Source: JAMXLG01 sp963818925 (GTDB taxonomy: Bacteria > Vulcanimicrobiota > Vulcanimicrobiia > Vulcanimicrobiales > Vulcanimicrobiaceae). Taken from it: DNA of 64,000 bases. Shown in pieces: positions 26,637 to 33,700 of this stretch. Where the stretch lies: positions 1,302,001-1,366,000 of the forward strand of contig CAWFTN010000001.1 of NCBI GenBank assembly GCA_963818925.1. Direction: 5' to 3'. How positions within the stretch are numbered: position 1 is the first letter of the stretch; every line of letters starts with the position of its first letter. The notes below the pieces were generated by a model. That model saw only the letters and a list, made by a program, of their open reading frames with translations. It did not search any database and was not told the DNA's origin. The translations under genes were made by a program, and so were the position numbers.

Positions 26637-26692
26637 GAGGTAGGAGGCCGCGACGACCTGCGATTCCGCGGCGACGCGGGACGCTTGCGTTT

Positions 26693-27310
26693 CTATCGTG
26701 CAGCGATGAGGCGCTTCGCGCCGATGTAGCGCGCGTGCCAGTAGGGATCGTTGAGGCTCGAGACCGACACTCCTTGGCTCGAGCTCGCACTAACAAACTT
26801 ATTGTGTCCGAGGTAGATGCCGACATGCGACGGCCCCGGTGCATACGTCTGGAAGAATACCAGGTCGCCGGGCTTCATGCCGCCGACGATCCGGTGGCCC
26901 GCATCGTATTGGGCGTCGGCCGTGCGCGGAAGCGAAATGCCGAGCAGCGCAAAGACGTGCTGAACGTAACCCGAGCAGTCGAATCCGCTCGTGCTCGTGC
27001 CGCCGAAGACGTACGGAACGCCGATGAACCTCAACGCGCTCTTCGTCAGCTGTCGAGCCAGCTTCGAAGTACGCGCAAGAACGCCGCCTGCAAACGAACG
27101 AATCTGACCGCTCTTCGCGGAGTGTTCGCTTCTGCCGGTGACGATCAGGTGAGCCGTCCACTCAGCCACATCCGGGCTTTGAACAGCGGCTTCATTAACG
27201 GTAGTCTGCGTGTCATGGACAGCGGCCGGTGCTATATCGGCTCGCGCGATCGCGAGGTTTGAACCGGCTAGCAAAAGGCTAAAAAGTCCTGCAGCTAACG
27301 CTTGACGCAA
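26693..27310 (-). CDS. NlpC/P60 peptidoglycan hydrolase
   Basis: 205 residues from the TTG at 27310, chosen because GAGGAG lies six bases upstream and because starts further up fall inside the riboswitch. Signal peptide (1-24, ends AIARA), then an NlpC/P60 domain. The catalytic Cys is in GFDCSGYVQHVF and His in PSHVGIYLG; LRFIGVPYVFGG is the family's lead helix. It should cut peptide stems of peptidoglycan in the periplasm. Expression is under the c-di-AMP riboswitch in its leader. Confidence 0.92.
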   Translation of the reverse strand: MRQALAAGLFSLLLAGSNLAIARADIAPAAVHDTQTTVNEAAVQSPDVAEWTAHLIVTGRSEHSAKSGQIRSFAGGVLARTSKLARQLTKSALRFIGVPYVFGGTSTSGFDCSGYVQHVFALLGISLPRTADAQYDAGHRIVGGMKPGDLVFFQTYAPGPSHVGIYLGHNKFVSASSSQGVSVSSLNDPYWHARYIGAKRLIAAR

Positions 27311-27327
27311 GAAATGCTCCTCTTTCA

Positions 27328-27446
27328 CAACACTTACGAGGTTAGTTGACGGGTTCGGGCGGAAAGATCGCCCTAGGACCGACCGGTCCACTCACCCCTA
27401 CCGCGGAATCCCCCGCTCCGGCACGCTAAGCCGGATTCAGTGACCT
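27328..27446 (-). promoter_or_regulatory. c-di-AMP riboswitch (ydaO/yuaA class)
   Basis: Read on the minus strand the leader contains the conserved blocks of the ydaO motif in order: GAGCGGGGGA, GGGGTGA, TAGGGCGA, CCGAACCCGTCAACTAACC, CTCGTAAG. The closing stem pairs CACT (27439-27442) with AGTG (27331-27334). The ligand c-di-AMP is made by CdaA encoded just upstream on the same strand. No terminator is seen between the aptamer and the TTG start, only the GAGGAG ribosome site, so translational or distal control is possible. Confidence 0.95.
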
Positions 27447-27570
27447 TGTGCAGGCGTAGTTACGGCCCTTGTACAGAAAAAGTATAAAGCTTTTCTGAAC
27501 AAAGCCATTTGTTATGGGCCATAAGGTTTATCGGAATCTTCCCATCTCCTTCAACCCTCTTACGTTTTTG

Positions 27571-28923
27571 TTACAAACGTTCAGCCGCTTGCTCGATTTG
27601 GTTTGCAATCTGATTGGCGACGGCCTCAATCTGACTCCGATCGTCGCCTTCCGCCATGACCCTTATAAGAGGTTCGGTTCCCGACGGACGAATCAATAGT
27701 CGCCCGCACCCCTGGAGAGCAAGCTCTGCGGCTGAAATCGCCGCGCGTACGTCATGTTCTTTGAGCACGTCTTTATTCGGGGTGCGCACGTTCACCAGAA
27801 TCTGCGGCGCGACGACGACGTCAGCCACCAGATCGCGCAATCGCGTCTTCGATGCCGCGACGATGCCGAACAAGGTCATGGCCGCCATCGGTCCGTCTCC
27901 GGTCGTGTTACGGCGCAGATCGATAACGTGGCCGGACTGCTCGCCGCCGAGTACGAACCCGCCCGCGCGCATCTGTTCGAGAACGTAGCGGTCGCCGACG
28001 GCCGCGCGCAGCAGATGCATGCCGTGTTTTTCAAGCGCGCGTTCGAAGCCGATGTTGCTCATGACCGTCCCGACGATCGCATCGCCGGCCAGTTCACCGC
28101 GCCCATGTAGGTCGCAGCCGATTGCAAACATTACGTGATCGCCGGAAACGAGTTCGCCCTCTTCGTCGACGAAGAGCGCGCGGTCCGCGTCGCCGTCGAA
28201 CGCGACGCCGATGACGTGCTTCTTGCCCGTCGCGACCAACTCGCGGACTTTCGCTTGCAAGCCGTGCATGTGCGTCGCGCCGCACTGGACGTTGATGCGC
28301 GCGCCGTCGTTCTCGCAATTGATTTCCGTGACGATCGCGCCCATTTTGCGAAACGCATACGGTGCGATCGCGTATGCGGCGCCGAATCCGCCGTCGACGA
28401 CGATGTGCAACCCGTCGAGCGGCACGCCGACGCTGTACAGTTCTTCGTAATAGCGTTTGCCGAGGTTCTGTGACAAGCGGGCGACGCCGATGTCAGCGCC
28501 GATTGGACGCGGCAACGTCTCGCTGATGACGAGTTGCTCGATTTCATCTTCGCTTTCGTCCGAGAGCTTGAATCCATCGGGGCCGAAAAACTTGATGCCG
28601 TTGTCCGCGATCGGATTGTGCGACGCGCTGATCATGACGCCCGCCGCAGCGCCTTCCGCGACCGTAATGCGCGCAACCGCCGGCGTCGGAACGATCCCAA
28701 TGGAAACGACGTCGCGTCCGACCGACGTGATGCCCGCGGTAATTGCGGCCTCCAGCATCGTGCCCGAAAGTCGCGTATCGCGGCCGACGATCACGGCGCG
28801 GTGACGATCGCTCGAGTGCCCCAGAACGGTTGCTCCCGCGCGTCCGATGCGAAAAGCGAGTTCAGGCGTCAGCTCGGTGTTGGCGACACCTCGCACGCCG
28901 TCGGTTCCGAAAAGTCGGCTCAC
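27571..28923 (-). CDS. glmM: phosphoglucosamine mutase
   Basis: 450 residues, full length. Converts glucosamine-6-phosphate to glucosamine-1-phosphate for UDP-GlcNAc and cell-wall synthesis. Phospho-Ser101 is in ISASHNP, the Mg site is DGDADR (243-248) and the phosphate-binding loop is RPSGTEPLIRV near the C-terminus. It overlaps cdaR by four bases. In Firmicutes the GlmM protein also binds and inhibits CdaA; the gene order here is the same. About 120 bases of untranslated sequence separate its stop from the riboswitch. Confidence 0.96.
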   Translation of the reverse strand: MSRLFGTDGVRGVANTELTPELAFRIGRAGATVLGHSSDRHRAVIVGRDTRLSGTMLEAAITAGITSVGRDVVSIGIVPTPAVARITVAEGAAAGVMISASHNPIADNGIKFFGPDGFKLSDESEDEIEQLVISETLPRPIGADIGVARLSQNLGKRYYEELYSVGVPLDGLHIVVDGGFGAAYAIAPYAFRKMGAIVTEINCENDGARINVQCGATHMHGLQAKVRELVATGKKHVIGVAFDGDADRALFVDEEGELVSGDHVMFAIGCDLHGRGELAGDAIVGTVMSNIGFERALEKHGMHLLRAAVGDRYVLEQMRAGGFVLGGEQSGHVIDLRRNTTGDGPMAAMTLFGIVAASKTRLRDLVADVVVAPQILVNVRTPNKDVLKEHDVRAAISAAELALQGCGRLLIRPSGTEPLIRVMAEGDDRSQIEAVANQIANQIEQAAERL

Positions 28924-29594
28924 GGTTTTGTTCCTGCTCCCATTCCTTTGACAAAATGCACGCGCACGCGTACGAGATCCGGTGCGACCTCGAGACCCGC
29001 CACTTCCTGCCCAAGCGAGTTCACCGCCACCGGACGGACCATCGCATCCAGCGCCGAGGGACTCTGCGCGAGGGGAACCTCGAGCACCACCGCACTGACG
29101 TCCGAAAGCAGGCTCGTGGGCCCGTGCACCGTCACGGACGAGGGCTGTTGCTGCACGTCGTTCACCACGATGTCGTTGCTTGCATTTCCCGTGTAGTGCA
29201 TCGCGAGCGGGAAGTCCCGCTGCTCGATCCGCTCGATCGACAAGCTCACCGAAGCGGGGCTCAAACTCTGCACGACCATGTTCGGCGCCACGAGTTGGAC
29301 CGGAACGTTATACACGCCGGCGCCTTTGCTTGACAGATCGAGGACGGCTTTCACTTCGTTCGGATTGATCGCGGGCTCGCCGCGTTTGAGCGCGACGGTA
29401 ACGACCGCGTCTTTTTCCGTGAAGTGCGCGATGTAGCCGATCGGCAGATTCTCCGCCGCAATCGGCACGGATATTTGCTGATCGAAGCGCGATGCGATCG
29501 CGGGATTCGCTTCAAAACGGAAATACGCCCAGCCGACGATTGCCAGCGCGAGCGAGAGAATTTTAAGTCCGAAGTTCTTTCGGATGATCACCAC
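28920..29594 (-). CDS. cdaR: YbbR-domain regulator of diadenylate cyclase
   Basis: 224 residues. One N-terminal membrane helix (about 8-26; LKILSLALAIVGWAYFRF) and YbbR-like repeats outside the membrane. It overlaps cdaA by 32 bases and glmM by four, the classical cdaA-cdaR-glmM order. CdaR modulates CdaA activity from the outer face of the inner membrane. Shorter than Bacillus CdaR (about 480 residues), with probably two repeats rather than four. Confidence 0.88.
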   Translation of the reverse strand: MVIIRKNFGLKILSLALAIVGWAYFRFEANPAIASRFDQQISVPIAAENLPIGYIAHFTEKDAVVTVALKRGEPAINPNEVKAVLDLSSKGAGVYNVPVQLVAPNMVVQSLSPASVSLSIERIEQRDFPLAMHYTGNASNDIVVNDVQQQPSSVTVHGPTSLLSDVSAVVLEVPLAQSPSALDAMVRPVAVNSLGQEVAGLEVAPDLVRVRVHFVKGMGAGTKP

Positions 29595-30462
29595 GGACGT
29601 TGCCCTCGGATTCGCGCGCGGGAGCCAGACGCGCGCGGAAGTGTGAAACCAAATCGTTGTTGACGAAGCGGCGACGATCGCGCGGCGCTCGCGTTACGGC
29701 GAGCAGCATCTTCACCAAACGTCCTTCTTCCTCAACCGGGCGGGTGAGCTTGCCTTCACGCGCGATCGAAATCGCGCCCGTTTCTTCTGAAACCACGATT
29801 ACGACCGCGTCCGTTTGTTCAGTCAAACCAACGGCAGCGCGATGGCGCGTACCGATGCGGCGCTCCGAGAGCACTTGCTCGGCGAGCGGCAGAAAACACG
29901 CGGCCGCTTCGAGGACGTTCTCGCGCACGATCACCGCCCCGTCGTGCAACGGCGAGCGCGGATTGAAAATCGCGAGCAACAGTTCGGCGGAGAGTTGTCC
30001 GCCGATGGCCGTTCCGCTCTCGATGAATTCCTTGAGCCCACTCTGTTGCTCGATGACGATGAGCGCGCCGAGCTTGTTGCGCGAGAGTAAGAACGCGGCG
30101 CGCGCTAGCATCGCGATGCCTTTATCTTCTGCGCGTGTCCAGTGCGACGTCTCCTCGCCGATGTGCAGCAAACCGCCGCGACCGATCTGTTCGAGCGCGC
30201 GACGCAACTCCGGCTGGAAAACGATCGGTAGGGTAACCGCCGCTCCGATGACGAGTAGATTCAAAATCGTACCGAGCAAATACAGCTGCAGCAATTTCGC
30301 GAGACCGAGGAGACCGACGAGAACGAGTACGCCGGTGAGGATCTGCACGGCGCGCGTTCCGCGAATCAACAGCAACACGTAGTAAATCAGGACGCTCGTC
30401 GCAGCAACGTCGAGAACGTCCGTGATCCCGACATACGGACGGATCAAATTAAGGAGCGACAT
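29563..30462 (-). CDS. cdaA: membrane diadenylate cyclase
   Basis: 299 residues. Three N-terminal membrane helices (about 15-80) then a DAC domain with the catalytic Asp174-Gly-Ala (PLHDGAVIV) and Arg206-His-Arg (GTRHRAAVGL). Makes c-di-AMP from two ATP. It overlaps the upstream unknown gene by 14 bases. The c-di-AMP riboswitch three genes downstream offers a direct read-out. The C-terminal 40 residues are basic and likely disordered. Confidence 0.96.
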   Translation of the reverse strand: MSLLNLIRPYVGITDVLDVAATSVLIYYVLLLIRGTRAVQILTGVLVLVGLLGLAKLLQLYLLGTILNLLVIGAAVTLPIVFQPELRRALEQIGRGGLLHIGEETSHWTRAEDKGIAMLARAAFLLSRNKLGALIVIEQQSGLKEFIESGTAIGGQLSAELLLAIFNPRSPLHDGAVIVRENVLEAAACFLPLAEQVLSERRIGTRHRAAVGLTEQTDAVVIVVSEETGAISIAREGKLTRPVEEEGRLVKMLLAVTRAPRDRRRFVNNDLVSHFRARLAPARESEGNVRGDHPKELRT

Positions 30463-30997
30463 GGTGCTCCTCGATCAACGCTTCGAGCACACGATCGGGC
30501 GCAATCTCGGGCGCTTGCAATCCCGCGCTCGCGATCGACGTCCACCACGCTAGCGGCAACGGCGTCAGTAGTTCGGTGACGCGAGCAGCGCCGAATCGCG
30601 CGAGTTCGATATCGATCACCGCAAGCACGACCTCCGCCGGGGTACGATCCAAGTTCCACTCGACGACGGCTGCGCCGTCGATCGCTTCGCACGAACGCAC
30701 GCCGTCGGGACGGCCCGGCCCGCCAAGCGCTTCGAGCAAAGGCGGCAAGGCTTCGGCGACGTTCGGGCGTATGGCAAGAGCGATGACCGGCGTTTCAAGA
30801 ACCGTTGCCCCGTCGCGCGTGTCGAGCGATTGCGCATCCGCGCCTTCGACGAGCGCATACGAGCGATTGAACGCCGCGTTGTCCTGCCAGCTCAGCACGG
30901 CGCCGCTGCGGCGCGCAAAGTCAGCGAGCGATGAACGGACATCATCGCGCGGGGTTGGGGTGTAGCGAACGGTGAAAGCCGGCACGATCCTCCTCAC
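30449..30997 (-). CDS. unknown protein at the head of the cdaA operon
   Basis: 182 residues, no signal or membrane segment, mixed alpha/beta. Segments of note are FTVRYTPTPRDDVRSSLADF at the start and EAIDGAAVVEWNLDRTPAEV in the second half. It overlaps cdaA by 14 bases and therefore is likely co-translated with it. I recognise no family. The next gene, rsgA, is divergent with only 33 bases between the starts. Confidence 0.6.
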   Translation of the reverse strand: MRRIVPAFTVRYTPTPRDDVRSSLADFARRSGAVLSWQDNAAFNRSYALVEGADAQSLDTRDGATVLETPVIALAIRPNVAEALPPLLEALGGPGRPDGVRSCEAIDGAAVVEWNLDRTPAEVVLAVIDIELARFGAARVTELLTPLPLAWWTSIASAGLQAPEIAPDRVLEALIEEHHVAP

Positions 30998-31030
30998 ATC
31001 GTTACACGCGAACGCCGCCCATTCTTTGTA

Positions 31031-31913
31031 ATGAGCGAAACGCGCCGCGCCCTAGTGGTCTCTACAGGCAAGAATGCCGCCTGGGTTTCATTAGACGGCG
31101 AAAACGTACCACGATTGGCGCAGCTGCGCCGCCAGAGCGGTAAGCGCTTTATGCCGGTGCCCGGTGACGTGGTCTTCGTCCGCATTCTCGAAGATGCGAA
31201 AACGCTCGTCGATCGGATCGAGCCGCGCGCGTTTACCCTCGAACGCAGAACCATCGAAGGGCGCTCGAAAATCATCGCGGCAAACGTCGACACGCTTGTG
31301 ACCGTGACGGCACTCGCCGATCCGCCGCCGCGTCTCGTCACGCTCGACCAGCTCTTAGCCTTCGCCGAGTTGGAAAGCATCGGCACGCTGGTGGTCTTCA
31401 CGAAACCCGACCTGGCCAAGGAACGCGTCCGCGACGAGCTCGTTTCGCTCTACAAAGCGCTGGGCTACCAGACGATCGTCGCTCAATCCGAAAGCCGGCG
31501 CGAACGTCGATGGGCTGCGCGCAGCGATCAGCGGGCGCCACGCCTTGCTCTCGGGGATCTCGGGCGTCGGGAAGAGCTCGATCTTCAAGGCACTCGGCGG
31601 AGATGCGAGCGTCGGCGAAGTCTCGCGTTACGGCTTGGGGCGGCAGACGACTTCGGCTGCGCGCTTGTATAGAATGCCCGAAGGTTTCCTTATAGATAGT
31701 CCCGGCGTCAATGAGTTCGGCCTCGGCAAGATCGAGCCGTCGGAGCTGGTCGCGGCCTTCCCGGAGATGCGCGAGCCGGCGACCCATTGCCGCTTTACCG
31801 ACTGCACCCATTTGCGCGAGCCGGACTGCGGCGTTCAGGCGGCGGTCGCGGAGGGGGGCATTTCGGAGAGCCGCTACGCCAGCTATCGAAAGATCTTGCT
31901 CGAGCCCGCCTAA
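31031..31913 (+). pseudogene. rsgA: ribosome-assembly GTPase RsgA, frameshifted
   Basis: Two frames together make a full RsgA (about 293 residues after removal of one base). The first (31031 to about 31494) has the OB domain and the G4 motif FTKPD. The second (to 31913) has G1 GISGVGKSS, G3 DSPG and the zinc knuckle CRFTDCTHLREPDC. Near 31494-31498 (AGCCGG) one extra base shifts the frame: without it the sequence reads straight through as SES-GANVDGLRAAISGRHALL. It is not a homopolymer, and the G domains on both sides are intact. It could be a sequencing error, a real mutation or a recoding event. RsgA checks 30S maturation. Confidence 0.8.
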
Positions 31914-31924
31914 CCTGGTATACT
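31896..31924 (+). promoter_or_regulatory. likely promoter of rpsT
   Basis: TTGCTC and TATACT separated by 17 bases with TGG just before the -10, overlapping the end of rsgA. It would start a transcript about 75 bases before the S20 start codon. Confidence 0.5.
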
Positions 31925-31935
31925 ACGCCCCGTTG

Positions 31936-31979
31936 CCCGTCCTTCGACTGCGCGCCTCGGCGCTTCGCTCAGGACAGGC
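31936..31979. repeat. imperfect palindrome in the rpsT leader
   Basis: CCCGTCCT and AGGACAGG (one mismatch) enclose GC-rich sequence with a second GCGC/GCGC pairing. The layout resembles dispersed extragenic palindromes seen in many metagenome genomes. It could also be a structured leader for S20 autoregulation. Confidence 0.5.
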
Positions 31980-32003
31980 GCAGTTGTTATTCAGGAGTTT
32001 CCT

Positions 32004-32315
32004 TTGCCGAACATCAAAGCCGCCGAAAAGTGGATGCGGCAGACCGAGAAGCGGACGACGCAAAACAAAGACGTGAAAACCCGCTTGAAGACCGTCTTCA
32101 AGAAGGCTGTTTCCACGCAGGACACGGAGTTCGCGAAGAGCGTCGAGAGCCAGTTCGACAAAGCCGCGAAGTCCGGCGTCATTCATCCGAACAAAGCCGC
32201 GCGCAAGAAATCGCGCCTCGCGAAGGCGATGGCTCGCGCCGCTGCAGCGCCTGCCGCTCCCGCGAAAAAGACGTCGGGCGGCGGAAAAGCCTCGCGCAAC
32301 TCGCGCAAGAAGTAG
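32004..32315 (+). CDS. rpsT: 30S ribosomal protein S20
   Basis: 103 residues, TTG start with AGGAG a few bases upstream. Basic and helical throughout, with the S20 pattern KAAEKWMRQTEKR, KTRLKTVFKKAV and GVIHPNKAARKKSRLAKAM. The last 18 residues form an Ala/Pro/Lys/Gly tail longer than usual. Binds 16S rRNA in early 30S assembly. Its neighbour rsgA also acts in 30S maturation. Confidence 0.95.
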   Translation: MPNIKAAEKWMRQTEKRTTQNKDVKTRLKTVFKKAVSTQDTEFAKSVESQFDKAAKSGVIHPNKAARKKSRLAKAMARAAAAPAAPAKKTSGGGKASRNSRKK

Positions 32316-32338
32316 CGCCCGGAACCGATCGATAGAAA

Positions 32339-32369
32339 GAACCCGCCGCCAAGGCGGGTTCTTTTCTTT
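32339..32369 (+). terminator. rho-independent terminator of rpsT
   Basis: Perfect 9-bp stem GAACCCGCC/GGCGGGTTC with a five-base loop followed by TTTTCTTT. It lies 24 bases after the S20 stop and just before the next start. Confidence 0.93.
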
Positions 32370-32387
32370 GCGCGTATAGTCTGCGGC

Positions 32388-33653
32388 GTGAGCGAGACGT
32401 CAACGCAACCGATCTCCGCAATCGCCGACGATCCGAAGGCCGTCTTCATCGCGACGATGGCGCGCGCGCTGCACGAAGCCGGCGTGGCGACCGACGCGCT
32501 TGAAGAAACGATGACCGATATTGCGGAGTCGATCGACGTGCCGCTCCAGATCTTTGCACTGCCGACGCAGATCACGATCGCCATCGGCCCACGCTGGAAT
32601 CAAAAAACGGTCCTCATGCGTCTCGAGCCGGGATCGGTCAACCTGCGCCGCATCTCGCTGCTCAACGCGATCTACGATGATCTGCGCGCCGGCAAAACGG
32701 ACTATCGCGAGGCGAGCGTTGCGGTCAGCAACATCGACCGGCGGTGGCCGGGACTGAACATCTTTTGGCAGATTCCGGCACTCGCGTTCGTCGCCATTGC
32801 AGTCGGCATCCTGTTGGGCGCGGGCCCGCGCGAACTCACGGTTGCGGGATGCATCGGGCTCGCGACCGGCGTGATCGCCGTCATCGCGACGCGCAACGCC
32901 GTCGTCGCGCGCCTCTTCGAAGTGATCGCTGCGTTCGTCGGAACCTTGATCGTCGCCGCGTTCGCGAAGATGTTCGGACCTACGAACATTTACATCTCGA
33001 TCGTCGCCGGCGTCGTCGTTCTTCTTCCCGGCTATTCGCTCACGCTGGCACTTCACGAATTGGCGAATAATGCGCTGGTCGCGGGTGTCGCGCGGTTGGG
33101 CAAAGTGCTCTCGGTGTTACTCGCGCTCGCGTGCGGTGCACTGCTCGGCTTCGCTCTCCTGGGCCCGAAGTTGCTGCAGACGGGCGACGTGCATACGCAC
33201 GCGGTCGCGGGGCGTTGGTGGATGGTTGCGGCCGTGCTGATTTCGGTTGGGCTCTGGATCGATCTCGATTCACGCGCACGCGACTTCATATGGGTCTTTG
33301 CTGCCTGCTTCGTGGCGCTCTTGATCTCGCACGTGCTAGCCGGAACGCCGGTACACACCGTCTCGGCGTTTGCATCTGCGTTTCTCTGCGGAATCATCGC
33401 GAATATGGGAGCGCGCTTTCTGCGTTTGCCGCAAGCCGTCATGCTCGCGCCGGCACTCCTTGTGTTGGTGCCCGGAAGTCTTAGTTACGAAAGTGTACTC
33501 TTCGCGTTCCAGTCAAATATTTCGAGCGCGCTCACGTTTGCGGCGAATGCCGCGTTTGCTGCAGTTCAGCTCGTCGCAGGCTTGCTTTTGTCGCAGCTGA
33601 TCTTTCCCACGAGCGCACTTCACGTTCGCCCGGGGATGGGACACATGCGTTAG
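32388..33653 (+). CDS. ThrE-family threonine/serine exporter
   Basis: 421 residues. A cytoplasmic N-terminal domain (1-120, ThrE_1/DUF1212-like; ALHEAGVATDALEETM) is followed by about ten membrane helices covering ThrE_1 and ThrE_2 in one chain, as in Corynebacterium ThrE. Motifs such as VVVLLPGYSLTLALHELANN and ALLVLVPGSLSYES match. Exports small amino acids, presumably proton-driven. It starts 18 bases after the S20 terminator. Confidence 0.85.
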   Translation: MSETSTQPISAIADDPKAVFIATMARALHEAGVATDALEETMTDIAESIDVPLQIFALPTQITIAIGPRWNQKTVLMRLEPGSVNLRRISLLNAIYDDLRAGKTDYREASVAVSNIDRRWPGLNIFWQIPALAFVAIAVGILLGAGPRELTVAGCIGLATGVIAVIATRNAVVARLFEVIAAFVGTLIVAAFAKMFGPTNIYISIVAGVVVLLPGYSLTLALHELANNALVAGVARLGKVLSVLLALACGALLGFALLGPKLLQTGDVHTHAVAGRWWMVAAVLISVGLWIDLDSRARDFIWVFAACFVALLISHVLAGTPVHTVSAFASAFLCGIIANMGARFLRLPQAVMLAPALLVLVPGSLSYESVLFAFQSNISSALTFAANAAFAAVQLVAGLLLSQLIFPTSALHVRPGMGHMR

Positions 33654-33700
33654 AAGATCGGTTCCTTGTGGCACGAATAGGTTCACCGGGGGTGTGGTGA

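Noticed and set aside
27514..27699. Small plus-strand frame of 61 codons
   Set aside because: It overlaps the 3' end of glmM on the other strand and has no ribosome site or family features.
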